Shown here: in pieces, positions 1 to 10,338 of the stretch
How positions within the stretch are numbered: the stretch's first letter is position 1
Layout: every line of letters starts with the position of its first letter
Origin: Spirochaetales bacterium
GTDB taxonomy: Bacteria > Spirochaetota > Spirochaetia > JABEVK01
Reading direction: 5' to 3'
Assembly: GCA_947478845.1 (NCBI GenBank)
Contig: CANJXC010000015.1
Location: 1 to 64,000, forward strand
DNA length: 64,000 nt
Program-made: the position numbers and the translations under genes
Notes under the pieces: generated by a model
Databases searched by the model: none
What the model saw: the letters and a program-made list of their open reading frames with translations, nothing else
What the model was told of the DNA's origin: nothing

Positions 1-50
1 AACTAATCCCAACTAGGCTTTTCGTGGGTTTCCAGTTGGTGCGACTGCAT

Positions 51-56
51 TATACT
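51..56 (+). promoter_or_regulatory. -10 box for the PhoH-like gene
   Basis: TATACT lies 19 bases before the ATG at 76. The transcript would have a short leader that includes the G-rich ribosome-binding stretch just before the start. No convincing -35 box is seen at 16-18 bp. Confidence 0.4.
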
Positions 57-75
57 GACAAGGGGGGGGAACAGC

Positions 76-1416
76 ATGTCGAACAACCTTGAAGTGAGAC
101 CAGGTCCCAAAGACAAGAAAAAAGTCAAAGTGTTTGTACTAGATACAAATGTCTTCATCCACCGCCCCGATGCGCTGATGTCGTTCCGCGACAACGAAAT
201 CGTGATTCCCCTCTGGGTGCTCGAGGAGCTAGACAAGCTTAAGAGTGGCACCGAAGAGCGGGCCCGCAACGCCCGTCAGGCTATACGTCTTATCGACACC
301 ATGGGAAAACGGGGACGCCTCAGCGAAGGGGTATTTATCCCGGAGATTAACTCAACTCTAACCATTGCCATGATTTACGACAGCGAGTCTTCTCTCGACC
401 TTGACCTAGGGCGCATGGACAATAAGATCCTTCTCAGCGCGCTTCACCTGAAGAACTTTGGCAAAAACGTTTTTTTTGTCAGCAAGGACATCAACGCGCG
501 GGTCAAGGCCCAGGCCCTCGGGCTCAACGCCGTCGACTACGAGAAGCAAAAGGTGAACGTCGATCGCCTGTATACCGGCATTACCGAGCAAGAGGGTACC
601 GAAGAGCAGTTTCGGGCCCTTGAGAGCGACGGCCAGATTCCTACCGACCGCGACCTAGCGGCCAACCAGTTTGTGCAGCTCAACGAACGAAAGGGCCGCA
701 GCTTCCAGCTCACCCGCTACAACCAAGCGGAAAAATCCCTCTGGTCGGTACCGCCCTTAGGTGGCCCCGTCAGCGGAATCCGCCCCCTCAATTTGCGCCA
801 GCAACTGGCGTTCAACCTGCTGCTCGACCCGGCCATACAGCTGGTAACTCTGGTAGGAAAGGCCGGCACCGGCAAGACCCTGCTCGCCATAGCCGCCGCT
901 CTGAGCCAAACCCTTGAGAGCAAGCTCTACAGCCGGGTTCTCGTGAGCCGCCCAGTGATTCCCATGGGCCGGGACATCGGGTACCTCCCCGGAAGCAAAG
1001 ACGACAAAATGAGCAACTGGATGCAGCCTCTGTTCGACAACCTCGATTACCTCATAGCGCAGGCGCACAGCCAAAACCTGAAAAGCTCCGACCAGCTCAT
1101 TAAGGCCAAGATTCTCGAGATTGAGGCGCTGAGTTTCATCCGGGGGCGCAGCCTGCCCAACCAGTACATCATCATCGACGAGGCGCAGAACCTCAGTCCC
1201 CACGAGGTGAAAACCATCGTCAGCCGGGCCGGCAGCAGCACCAAAATCGTGCTCACCGGCGACCCTTTTCAAATCGACAACCCTTACCTCGACGCGAGTT
1301 CCAACGGTTTGACTTACTTGGTGGAGGCCTTCAAGGGGCAGTCGCTCTACGGGCACATGTTTCTCGATAAGTCCGAGCGCTCGCTGTTGGCCGAGTTGGC
1401 AGCCGAGCTTCTTTGA
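76..1416 (+). CDS. PIN domain-PhoH family ATPase/ribonuclease (PhoH2, YlaK-like)
   Basis: 446 aa, the usual length of PhoH2-type proteins. The N-terminal PIN nuclease fold shows its first acidic residues as D23 (VLDTNV) and E50/E51 (LEELDKL). A basic linker leads to a PhoH P-loop ATPase with Walker A GKAGTGKT (261-268) and Walker B IIIDEAQN (365-372), followed by the sensor-like VLTGDPFQID. Known members are cytoplasmic RNA helicases/ribonucleases of the toxin-antitoxin-related PhoH2 group; the exact role here is inferred. A purine-rich G tract precedes the ATG. The next gene begins 47 bases downstream with its own promoter-like element, so the two are probably not strictly co-expressed. Confidence 0.93.
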   Translation: MSNNLEVRPGPKDKKKVKVFVLDTNVFIHRPDALMSFRDNEIVIPLWVLEELDKLKSGTEERARNARQAIRLIDTMGKRGRLSEGVFIPEINSTLTIAMIYDSESSLDLDLGRMDNKILLSALHLKNFGKNVFFVSKDINARVKAQALGLNAVDYEKQKVNVDRLYTGITEQEGTEEQFRALESDGQIPTDRDLAANQFVQLNERKGRSFQLTRYNQAEKSLWSVPPLGGPVSGIRPLNLRQQLAFNLLLDPAIQLVTLVGKAGTGKTLLAIAAALSQTLESKLYSRVLVSRPVIPMGRDIGYLPGSKDDKMSNWMQPLFDNLDYLIAQAHSQNLKSSDQLIKAKILEIEALSFIRGRSLPNQYIIIDEAQNLSPHEVKTIVSRAGSSTKIVLTGDPFQIDNPYLDASSNGLTYLVEAFKGQSLYGHMFLDKSERSLLAELAAELL

Positions 1417-1426
1417 AAACGCGAAC

Positions 1427-1455
1427 TTCCCTAAGCCTGCAACCTCTGCTAGAAT
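1427..1455 (+). promoter_or_regulatory. Promoter with near-leaderless spacing (TTCCCT-N17-TAGAAT)
   Basis: TAGAAT (1450-1455) ends 8 bases before the ATG at 1464. A weak TTCCCT lies 17 bp upstream. There is no Shine-Dalgarno sequence before 1464, so a leaderless or nearly leaderless mRNA is inferred. Confidence 0.4.
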
Positions 1456-1463
1456 AAGCGTTC

Positions 1464-2729
1464 ATGGCATCGTTCCTCCGCTTCTTCATCCTGGCCCTTC
1501 CGCCCCTTCTGGGTGTCACCACCTTTGCGGGTCCGGCCTTTTTGTTTGCCGCGGTTCTCTTGGCCCTCATGCTCGCCACGCAGTTACTGGCCACCTTAGT
1601 GCGCCCCCGCCTGCGGGAAACGCCTTTTCTGTGGGTGGTTATTGCCCAAACTGTGCTTTTGATTACTTTGGTGGATGCTCTGGTGGGTTGGCTTGCTCCA
1701 GGTATCCGGTCGGCTTGGGGCATTTATCTCAGCCTGTTGGCTCTCAGCCCCCTCGTGTTGATACTCCCTTCTGAGCAGCGAATCCAATTCAGGCCAGTGG
1801 GTCTCCTGGTCTCCATGCTCATCGCTTTGGGCCTCTTGCGGGAGTTGTTCGGCTTGGGTTCCCTAAGTCTGGTGCCGGGCTTGGTGTTTTGGAATGTGCC
1901 TTGGCTCCACGAGCATCCCCTTAAGGTACTCAACAGCACAGCTGGCGGGTATTTTCTGGCTGCGGCTGCCATCGTTTTGTTCCGGTGGATGACGCCCCTC
2001 GTACCAGCGATGATGCGCGAATCAGAGGTTGTCCCGCTGCCCCGCTTTAATCCCGATGCCATCCCAAGCGCCAAGCCAAAGCTGGAGCCCATTGCCGTGG
2101 TGCAGCCCAACGCTGAGAAACGTGACCTGCAACGTCCTGTAGAACTAGACAAGTCCGAGTGGGGTGAGAACCTAGAGGAAGTTGTCCTCAAGTTGCCCGG
2201 CGAACACGGTACCGAAAAGAAGCGTATCTTGGTCATCGGGTCTGGCAACGGCGAATTGGTGTATTACCTGGCCATTCTGGGACTCGAGGCTCAAAAAGAC
2301 AACAAGAGCTTCCAGTTCCGCGTGCGCGGCGTCGACAATTTTTCCACCCGGGTCGAGGCTGCGGCGAGGGGAGTCTATCGCGATAACCTTCTCGAGTTCA
2401 TTCCCAAAGACCTTAAGGAAGTTTGGCTCACCCGGGGAAAAGAAGGCGACCGCAATCTGCTGCGGGTGACCAACGAACCACGCTTGCACGTTCAGTTTGA
2501 GGTGGCAGACCTCCAGGCGGGGCAACTCACCCTTCCTCAACCGAGCCATTTGACCCTTCTGATGAAAGGCATCGCGCATGCGAGTGCCGAGAAAACCGCC
2601 CAGTTTTACCGCCTCATCGCCGACAACCTGGTGCCCGGAGGCGCCTTGATTATGCTCGCTCCCTTTGAACGCACCGCTATTCCCGAAGGGATGCGTCGGA
2701 CGGGTACTACCGTCTTCCGCAAAACATGA
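1464..2729 (+). CDS. Membrane protein with C-terminal SAM-methyltransferase/spermidine-synthase-like domain
   Basis: 421 aa. The first ~180 residues form about five hydrophobic helices; the C-terminal ~200 residues are soluble. The soluble part opens with RILVIGSGNGELVYYLAI (glycine motif GSGNG at 259-263), followed about 35 residues later by a VRGVDNF segment. This resembles the SAM-binding start of class I methyltransferases and membrane-linked spermidine synthase-like proteins. The substrate cannot be told from sequence. Its TGA overlaps the helicase ATG (ATGA), so the two are translationally coupled. The family call is moderate; the fold call is stronger. Confidence 0.65.
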   Translation: MASFLRFFILALPPLLGVTTFAGPAFLFAAVLLALMLATQLLATLVRPRLRETPFLWVVIAQTVLLITLVDALVGWLAPGIRSAWGIYLSLLALSPLVLILPSEQRIQFRPVGLLVSMLIALGLLRELFGLGSLSLVPGLVFWNVPWLHEHPLKVLNSTAGGYFLAAAAIVLFRWMTPLVPAMMRESEVVPLPRFNPDAIPSAKPKLEPIAVVQPNAEKRDLQRPVELDKSEWGENLEEVVLKLPGEHGTEKKRILVIGSGNGELVYYLAILGLEAQKDNKSFQFRVRGVDNFSTRVEAAARGVYRDNLLEFIPKDLKEVWLTRGKEGDRNLLRVTNEPRLHVQFEVADLQAGQLTLPQPSHLTLLMKGIAHASAEKTAQFYRLIADNLVPGGALIMLAPFERTAIPEGMRRTGTTVFRKT

Positions 2730-4393
2730 ACGTGACCGACACCGACGAGCGCCCCCTCATTGTGCAAAGCGACCATTCGCTGTTGCTGGAAGTCCATCAC
2801 CGGGCTTTCGAAGCGGCTCGGGGCGACATAGCCCCGTTCACCGAACTGGAGAAATCACCTGAGCACATCCACACCTACCGCATGACGCCCCTTTCACTTT
2901 GGAACGCGGCCTCTGCGGGTTTGGACGCTGCGTCGATTCTCGCCTTCCTGGACGCTCGCAGTCGCTACCCCGTGCCCGACAACGTGAGGTTTTTCGTCAC
3001 CGACACCCTGAGCCGTTGGGGAATGTTCACTCTCGAAGCTGGGGAAAGCCCCGATTTCCTCGTGCTCGGTATCCGCGACCCCCTGCTCCGCAGAGAAATC
3101 CAGGCCCAGCGCAAACTCGCGGCGTTCTTGGTTCCCCACGGAGAAACGTTTTTGGTGCCGCTGCTTCACCGGGGTACCCTCAAAAAAGAGATGCTTACCT
3201 TGGGCTATCCGGTGCAAGACCTCGCGCCACTCAAGGCAGGCGACCCGCTCGAGGTATCGCTACGCTCCCAAACCTTAGGTGGCGACACCATGCTGGTGCG
3301 TGGCTACCAGCTCGAGGCTGCAGCGGGTCTGCTCGGTCGGGGCCAGCCAGGCACCGGCTTCGGCACCATTGTGATGCCCTGTGGCTCGGGTAAAACCATT
3401 GTGGGCCTCGAGATCCTCTCGCGCCTGCAAACAAACACCCTGATTCTGACCACTAACGTGGCTGCCGTGCACCAATGGATCGACGAACTTCTCGACAAGA
3501 CCAGCCTCACGGCCGAGGAAATCGGTGAATACACCGGAGACAAAAAAGTCATACGCCCGGTTACTGTGGCCACCTACCAGGTGTTGGTGTGGCGGGAAGA
3601 CCGCGAAGCCGAGTTCCCCCACTTCCGCCTGTTCCGCGAACGCAACTGGGGCCTAATTATTTACGACGAGGTGCATTTGCTTCCTGCACCGGTGTTCCGG
3701 GTGACGGCCGAGTTACAGGCGCTTCGACGCGTGGGCCTTACGGCCACCTTGGTGCGCGAAGACGGCGCCGAAGGTGACGTGTTCAGCCTAGTCGGCCCGA
3801 AGCGTTTCGACGTGCCCTGGAAGGAATTGGAGGCCAAGGGCTGGATAGCCACCGCCGTTTGCACCGAAATCCGCCTCGATTTACCCGAGCACCAGCGCAT
3901 TCCCTACGCGGTGGCCGCCAAACGCGAGAAGTTCCGCATCGCTAGCGAAAACCCACTGAAAGAAGAGGTGGTGAAACAGCTCATCGATAATCACCGAGAG
4001 GATGCCATTTTGGTCATAGGGCAATATATCGACCAGCTCGAGCGGTTGTCGCACATCCTCAAGGCCCCGCTGATCACTGGTAGCACGCCTAACTCCCAGC
4101 GGGAAGTGCTGTACCAGCAGTTCCGTTCAGGCGCCGTCCGGGTGCTCGTGGTGAGCAAGGTGGCCAACTTCGCCATCAACTTGCCCGACGCGTCGATGGC
4201 CATCCAGGTGTCGGGCAGTTTTGGCAGCCGTCAGGAAGAAGCCCAACGCCTGGGCCGGATTCTTCGCCCCAAGGAACGCAACGCCTACTTTTACACGCTG
4301 GTCAGCCGCGCCACCAACGAAGAGGAGTTTTCGGCCCACCGCCAGAAGTTCCTCACCGAGCAAGGGTACAAGTATTCCATAGAGGTTTGGTGA
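2726..4393 (+). CDS. DNA repair helicase XPB (ERCC3-like, SF2)
   Basis: 555 aa, close to bacterial XPB such as the mycobacterial enzyme. The N-terminus (LIVQSDHSLLLEVHH, then ELEKSPEHIHTYRMTPLSLW) is the XPB-specific N-terminal module. Walker A PCGSGKT lies around 218-224, motif II is DEVH (314-317), motif III LTAT follows, and motif VI is QEEAQRLGRILRPK. It should be an ATP-dependent 3'-5' helicase/translocase acting in DNA repair; this is family knowledge. It starts inside the stop of the upstream gene (ATGA). A likely functional partner, the XPB-associated protein, lies at 8344-10338. Confidence 0.93.
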   Translation: MNVTDTDERPLIVQSDHSLLLEVHHRAFEAARGDIAPFTELEKSPEHIHTYRMTPLSLWNAASAGLDAASILAFLDARSRYPVPDNVRFFVTDTLSRWGMFTLEAGESPDFLVLGIRDPLLRREIQAQRKLAAFLVPHGETFLVPLLHRGTLKKEMLTLGYPVQDLAPLKAGDPLEVSLRSQTLGGDTMLVRGYQLEAAAGLLGRGQPGTGFGTIVMPCGSGKTIVGLEILSRLQTNTLILTTNVAAVHQWIDELLDKTSLTAEEIGEYTGDKKVIRPVTVATYQVLVWREDREAEFPHFRLFRERNWGLIIYDEVHLLPAPVFRVTAELQALRRVGLTATLVREDGAEGDVFSLVGPKRFDVPWKELEAKGWIATAVCTEIRLDLPEHQRIPYAVAAKREKFRIASENPLKEEVVKQLIDNHREDAILVIGQYIDQLERLSHILKAPLITGSTPNSQREVLYQQFRSGAVRVLVVSKVANFAINLPDASMAIQVSGSFGSRQEEAQRLGRILRPKERNAYFYTLVSRATNEEEFSAHRQKFLTEQGYKYSIEVW

Positions 4394-4407
4394 CGCCCCC
4401 CGGCTGA

Positions 4408-5737
<1,330 letters not shown>

Positions 5738-5760
<23 letters not shown>

Positions 5761-6943
5761 GGGCTTCCTCCTCAAAGGTCATGCGGAAGCGAAGTCCACC
5801 GGCGGGGTTGAGGTCTGCCGTCAGGTCGCCGCCGTGAAGCTGCAGAATCCGCCGGCAAAACGAAAGGCCGAGGCCGGTGCCACCTTCCTTGGTGGTGAAA
5901 GGCGGGTGGAAAAGCCGGTTCGGCAGTTGCGGGTCGAGCCCGGTCAGCGAGTCTTCCCACACCAGGGCTCTCCCGTCGGCCCAGACCTTCACCGTCACCG
6001 CAGCGGGTTCCGAGGCCTGCGCGCTGTTGACCAGCAGGTTGAACACCACCTGTTCCAGCAAAAGCCGGTCTGCCACCAGGGGCCACGACGCCGGCGCCTT
6101 CCAGTCCAGGCCCAGTGTCACCGGATAGGTTCTGGCAGCGACTCCCTGCACGAGAGTCGCCAGGTCGAGGTGTTCGGGATTCAGCTCGCCAAAGGCCGTC
6201 AGTTCCTTGAGGCGGTTGACCAGCACCAGCAGTTTGGCGGTTTCTTCGCTCAGCACCTCGGCGTTCTGACGGGCAAGCGGCGTGTTGAGAGCCCCCAAGT
6301 CACCGAGGTTGCTGGCCGCCAGACCCAGGGCGGTGAGAGGATTCTTGATCTGATGCGACAGAAACCGTGCGGTTTCTTGCCAACCCTGCAGCTTGCCCAG
6401 TTCTGAAAGCCGTCGTTCCCCTGCGGCCAACGCGTCGAGCAATTGGTTGAGCTCGTGCCCCAGATCCCTCAATTCGCGGGCCGCCAGCGGAGGCAACCGC
6501 GTGGTGCGGTCACCGGTTTGAAGGCGCACCACCGCCTGGTTGAGCTGACGCACCTGCTTCGAAAGCACCCGCGAGGCCAGAACGGCCGTCAGCACCAAGC
6601 CAAACAACTGAAGCACCGCCAGCAGAAGCAAGTTGCGAAGGCCGGGCACGAGCGCCTCGGTCGCCAGACTCCGGGCGGCCTGATCTTCGCGGCGAATGCC
6701 CTCGAGCCCGGCGGTCAGCGACTTCCACGCGTCGCCGGTGGCCCATTCTGGGTGAAGGCTTTCGAGTGTCCGCGCCGCCGCCCAAGCCTGGTCCAGGGGC
6801 GCCTCGACCGCCGCGGCTTTGGGCGACCGGAGGGCACTCACCAAGCCGAAAAAGCTGGCCGGGAGCACCGCGAGCCAGAGCAGGCCCTGAAAGCCCAGCA
6901 GCGCCACCAGCAACTGGGTTTGGAACGACCACGGACGCCTCAC
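5738..6943 (-). CDS. NtrY-like membrane sensor histidine kinase
   Basis: 401 aa from a GTG at 6943 that overlaps the stop of the preceding gene (GTGA). A longer reading back to 7249 would run through that gene in another frame and is rejected. Layout: transmembrane helix (~10-32), ~80-residue extracytoplasmic sensor, second helix (~105-125), HAMP-like linker, dimerisation domain with the histidine in FLSHQIKNPLTAL, then a HATPase domain with VFNLLVNSAQAS (N box), VWEDSLTGLD and [10 protein letters not shown]. The order and motifs match NtrY-type kinases. The partner is the adjacent NtrC-like regulator. The stimulus is unknown; the two small upstream proteins may take part in sensing. Confidence 0.9.
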
Positions 6944-7443
6944 TGGGGAATCTCGGCCCAGGTGCGGTAGCGGAGCGACAGCGAAACTTTTTGGTACCCC
7001 CACAGCGACTCCTGTTCGCTGGGCAGGCTGACAGCCACCGTCAGCGTTGTCGCCAAGGCCGACGAAAGGGCTTCTCGCGTGCCCAGTTTGGTCGGTGGCC
7101 AGGTTTGCCACTCGGTCAGCGCGCGGGACTGGTCGGCGGTCTCGAGCACGGTACCCTGACTGTCGGCCACGGCGAAAACCCTGTCCCAGGCGTGGTAGGT
7201 GATGCTCCGGCTGGCACTCACGCTTCGGTCTCCCCAAGTGGCCACCCACCGGAGGGTCAAGGTATTCCCCGCCAGCAGGTAGTCGCGGGCCGCGGGAGAC
7301 AATCCCCCCGAAAGTTCGGCGGTGACCAAGACCGCCTGGGGTGTTTTGAGCGCCGACGATTCCAGCCTAAGCCCCTGGGCGGGGATGACCAGGCCGGTCA
7401 GCACCGCCAGGCCCACCGCCATACTGCGAAGCCACTCTTCCAT
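6940..7443 (-). CDS. Secreted DUF4390-like protein
   Basis: 167 aa with an N-terminal signal-like hydrophobic stretch (about residues 5-24, ending PAQG), then a beta-rich domain with WDRVFAVAD and a C-terminal VSLSLRYRTW. Size, layout and position directly before an NtrY-like kinase match DUF4390 proteins, which are found beside NtrYX systems in other bacteria. Assignment is by resemblance and context. It starts one base after the preceding gene ends and its stop overlaps the kinase start, so it belongs to the same operon. An accessory role in signal perception at the membrane is inferred. Confidence 0.6.
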   Translation of the reverse strand: MEEWLRSMAVGLAVLTGLVIPAQGLRLESSALKTPQAVLVTAELSGGLSPAARDYLLAGNTLTLRWVATWGDRSVSASRSITYHAWDRVFAVADSQGTVLETADQSRALTEWQTWPPTKLGTREALSSALATTLTVAVSLPSEQESLWGYQKVSLSLRYRTWAEIPQ

Positions 7444-7444
7444 G

Positions 7445-8122
7445 TCAGGGCACCGTGTTGCCGAGGGCTGCCTGATACTTCAGGTACAGGTACTCTTCGT
7501 CCGAAGGTTTGTACAATTGGGCCACCCCGCCGATGATGCCGAACACTTGGCTGGAGTTGACCGCGACCAGATTGTCGGTCCACGGTTTGTTGGTGCCCAG
7601 ATTGAGGGCGATCATCGCTGCGGTTGTTACGAGGGGGGTCAAAATCCCCGTCCAGGCCGAGGTGAGCCTCTTGCCCTTGGCCTCGTCGGCCAAAGCCCAC
7701 AGCGAGGCGGCCGCCAGAAGGTTCTGCGTTTCGGCGTCGGTAGCCTGCAGCACGTCGCTGAAGCGCAAGCGGTAGTCGGTGGGCTTGGCGTTCCGCACCA
7801 GAAAGCCCGTCCCGAGCAGAACAGCACCGCCGGCACCCAGGCCAACCGTGGTCCACAGCTTCACGTCAGGGTCGAGCGCAGTCCCGGCTGAAGACTTCGA
7901 CAAGTCGTCGCCCAGGTACCACAGCCCCAGCGCGCCAGCCCCGACCACGGCACCCAAGCCGTAGAGCACACCAGCCGCCGCTTTGGAGTCACCCGCGTGG
8001 CGTTCCTGCTCCTGGATGTAATTCATCAGGATGCGGTAAGCGATTTGCGGCGAGTCGCCCGACTGGGCAGGGAGCAGGGCCGAACCAGCGGTGAGCACCG
8101 CCAAGACCAAAAAGTATTTCAT
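7445..8122 (-). CDS. Unrecognised membrane protein heading the sigma-54 two-component operon
   Basis: 225 aa from the ATG at 8122, which has a clear GGAGG site; an upstream extension to 8266 has no support. A signal peptide (MKYFLVLAVLTAGSALLPAQ) is followed by a short acidic/basic region (IAYRILMNYIQEQERHAGDSK) and two glycine-rich hydrophobic segments (GVLYGLGAVVGAGALGLWYL and TVGLGAGGAVLLGTGFLV). A further hydrophobic stretch and a soluble tail with YLYLKYQAAL follow. I do not recognise a family. First gene of the operon, probably envelope-associated. Confidence 0.6.
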   Translation of the reverse strand: MKYFLVLAVLTAGSALLPAQSGDSPQIAYRILMNYIQEQERHAGDSKAAAGVLYGLGAVVGAGALGLWYLGDDLSKSSAGTALDPDVKLWTTVGLGAGGAVLLGTGFLVRNAKPTDYRLRFSDVLQATDAETQNLLAAASLWALADEAKGKRLTSAWTGILTPLVTTAAMIALNLGTNKPWTDNLVAVNSSQVFGIIGGVAQLYKPSDEEYLYLKYQAALGNTVP

Positions 8123-8141
8123 GATTCCTCCACTCCCTGCT

Positions 8142-8159
8142 ATGCAAGGGCAATGCCAA
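8142..8159 (-). promoter_or_regulatory. Sigma-54 (-24/-12) promoter
   Basis: On the minus strand the site reads TTGGCA, six bases, TTGCAT. The invariant GG and GC are 12 bases apart, as the sigma-54 consensus requires; about 12 of 14 defined positions agree. Start of transcription would be near 8132, leaving a ~10-base leader with the GGAGG site for the ATG at 8122. The operon encodes a sigma-54 activator, so autoregulation is likely. Confidence 0.72.
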
Positions 8160-8255
8160 TCTGGCACGAAAAAACTCAAGCCCTTTTCCAGAAAAGACTT
8201 ACCTCGGATATCGTGAAGAACACGGGTCGCACCCGCCTCAAACTCGCGCCCAGAA

Positions 8256-8294
8256 CTATCCCCCAAGATAGCCTCAACCTATCAATTGCGATAT
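8256..8294. promoter_or_regulatory. Tandem candidate activator-binding sites (TATC-N6-GATA twice)
   Basis: Two inverted repeats share half-sites: CTATCccccaaGATAG (8256-8271) and TATCaattgcGATA (8280-8293). Their centres are 23 bp apart, about two helical turns. They lie roughly 131 and 154 bp upstream of the predicted sigma-54 start, the usual place for enhancer sites. Binding by the NtrC-like regulator is inferred. Confidence 0.5.
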
Positions 8295-8331
8295 GGCGCG
8301 GTGACCCAAAGATCTTTATGCCGTTTTCAGG

Positions 8332-8337
8332 TATGAT
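8332..8337 (+). promoter_or_regulatory. -10 box with leaderless spacing
   Basis: TATGAT ends six bases before the ATG at 8344, and no Shine-Dalgarno sequence is present. No good -35 box is seen at 17 bp, so the promoter may need help; the nearer TATC-GATA repeat ends about 40 bp upstream. Confidence 0.45.
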
Positions 8338-8343
8338 ACCCTA

Positions 8344-10338
8344 ATGGACTCCCGAGAAGACTGGAAGAAATTCCTGCTGACCCTACCTGATGCGGCCTTT
8401 TTTTCGCTCGCCCGCCACTATTTGGGGGAGCTGCAGACTCCCTTCACGAAGCACCGCATTATTGTCGACCTCCAGGCTGCTCTGGCCAAACCTGAGTGGA
8501 AACAAGCGCGCCGCGACCTGCTGACCGACGAAGACATCGACCTCCTGACGGCCATACAAATTCTGGGTTCACCCTCGGCGGAACAGGCGGCTTCCTTTTT
8601 GGGCTGGAGTGCTCCCCGACTGGCCTCAAGGTCACTGAACTTGCAAGAGCGCTTCCTCATCTACCCGCGTGTCGCTGGTAAGTCTACCGAGCTCTGCCTC
8701 AGCCCGTTGGTCACCGAAGACGATCAACTGATGGGTTGGCTCCACCCGGGCCGCCTTTACCCCTCGGTGGCAGCCACCGAAGCCACAGCAACCACACCGT
8801 TTCTCTCCGAAGGTACTCTTCTGGCTCTGCTGAGCTTCCTGCTGGAAGTTCCGCTCGAAAAAACTGCCGCCGGAGCTTGGAAAAAGAAGCCGCGTCAGGA
8901 GTTTCTGGAGCGCTTTTCGGCCCTTGGCGACGCGGAAGGTATTCCTCGCGCCGACTTGTTGATGCATACGGCCGAGCGCTTGGGCTTAGTGATTTGGCAA
9001 GACGGAAAAACATCTCCTGTATGGAGTTACTGGGAAGATTTCCGCACGCTTCCCCGCGCAGGCCGTTTGGCGCTGCTTTGGATGGCAGCCGCGTACCCCA
9101 CTCAAGCACTCCTGTTTGAGGCCGCGCGCTGGCTCGGCCCTCTGGTGGCCTTGCTACCCGTGGGCCGAGCGTTTGGTCTTACCACCCTGATACGCCTGAG
9201 CTCCCGCATCATAGCTCTTGGTGGTGCCAAAGAGCGCGATGCCCTGTTCCGCTCGTGGATTCGCTGGGGCCTGCTTCTTCCAGGCCCGGTGGCCGATACC
9301 TACCTGCCTTCCCCCCTCCTGCGTCGCTCCGAAACCACCGCAGAAGGGGCCTGGGTGCAGGCCAACTTTGAGCTGCGCCTGCCCTGCGATGTCGACTTTG
9401 CCAAAGCCTGGCCTGCCGCGCTTGCCTCCCGTCTAGTCCGCTGGGACCGAACCATCCTTTGGGAACTGAGTAAACTCCCGGTCAAACGCGCCATGGCCCG
9501 CGGCGTAACCGCAAAAGATCTGGAAACAGCGCTTGAAGGACTCACCGGGGTTGCGCTCACCCAAAACCTGCGCATCAGCCTTCAAGAATGGGAAAAAGAG
9601 TTCCAAAGCCTGCGATTGTGGAAGGGCTTGGTGCTGACGGTGGGCGAAGACCGACGCCACCTGATTGAACACACCGACGGCTTCGCCAAGGCTATTTTGC
9701 ACCAGTTTGTGCCTGGTGTTTGGCTAGTCCGCGAGGATCTTTTGGCCGAATGGAGCCGTGAGCTGGAGCAAAAAGGCCTGCCTTCGCTGCCCGAACCACT
9801 CACCGGCGGCAGCGAGGCCGACTGGGGAAGGCCTTGGACGTTCGCAGGCTGGCATCAGGAGGCCACCGCAGACCCGGGGCCCCTCCCTCCGTTGGCAGAA
9901 GCGCCTCCCTTCGAACCTCGCTCGACCGACCTGCCAGAAATGGTGCGCGCCTTGCTTAAAAAGTTAGAATCGCTCCCCCTCGGAGTGGACGAAAAGGAAG
10001 AATGGAAGGCCCGTATTTTGCGGCGCATTGTGCTCGAAGAGGCCCAGCTGAAGCACCCCTTGAGCCGTGGCGAGCGTTTTGAGGCCAAAGGACTCGACTT
10101 TGCGGGGAAAATCCGCTTGGCCGAGCAGGCTTTGGGTACCCCCACCGACCTCTTGGAAGTCAGCTACCGGGCCGACGACGGAACTTCTGCCTCGGCGCTG
10201 CTCCGTCCGGTCAGGCTTGAAAAAAGTGGCCCCGAAACCATTCTGCACGCCGAAAGGGTAGATACCAACCTCCCCTTTCAGGCTTGGATAAGCCGTCTGA
10301 GCCAGGTGAAGAAAATCCGGGGCAGCCTGCTGTTTTGA
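8344..10338 (+). CDS. XPB-associated protein (helicase XPB/Ssl2 N-terminal-like)
   Basis: 664 aa, soluble, rich in Leu, Trp and charged residues, with no Walker motifs. The opening (FLLTLPDAAFFSLARHYLGE, then DLLTDEDIDLLTAIQILGS) and overall size resemble the large helicase-associated proteins encoded beside XPB in mycobacteria (Rv0862c type). The C-terminal ~100 residues (LLEVSYRADDG, ASALLRPVRLEKSG, ILHAERVDTNLPFQAW) look like a small WYL-like beta domain. Function is not known; a role with the XPB helicase at 2726-4393 is inferred. The start is the only suitable ATG and appears leaderless. The next gene starts within the stop codon. Confidence 0.6.
   Translation: MDSREDWKKFLLTLPDAAFFSLARHYLGELQTPFTKHRIIVDLQAALAKPEWKQARRDLLTDEDIDLLTAIQILGSPSAEQAASFLGWSAPRLASRSLNLQERFLIYPRVAGKSTELCLSPLVTEDDQLMGWLHPGRLYPSVAATEATATTPFLSEGTLLALLSFLLEVPLEKTAAGAWKKKPRQEFLERFSALGDAEGIPRADLLMHTAERLGLVIWQDGKTSPVWSYWEDFRTLPRAGRLALLWMAAAYPTQALLFEAARWLGPLVALLPVGRAFGLTTLIRLSSRIIALGGAKERDALFRSWIRWGLLLPGPVADTYLPSPLLRRSETTAEGAWVQANFELRLPCDVDFAKAWPAALASRLVRWDRTILWELSKLPVKRAMARGVTAKDLETALEGLTGVALTQNLRISLQEWEKEFQSLRLWKGLVLTVGEDRRHLIEHTDGFAKAILHQFVPGVWLVREDLLAEWSRELEQKGLPSLPEPLTGGSEADWGRPWTFAGWHQEATADPGPLPPLAEAPPFEPRSTDLPEMVRALLKKLESLPLGVDEKEEWKARILRRIVLEEAQLKHPLSRGERFEAKGLDFAGKIRLAEQALGTPTDLLEVSYRADDGTSASALLRPVRLEKSGPETILHAERVDTNLPFQAWISRLSQVKKIRGSLLF

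Noticed and set aside
6944-7249. Extended N-terminus for the NtrY-like kinase
   Set aside because: The extra 102 codons overlap the DUF4390-like gene in another frame, while GTG at 6943 sits in a GTGA junction and begins just before the first membrane helix.
8162-8177. Second sigma-54 promoter on the plus strand (TGGCAC at 8162)
   Set aside because: No GC dinucleotide occurs 12 bases after the GG, so the -12 element is missing.
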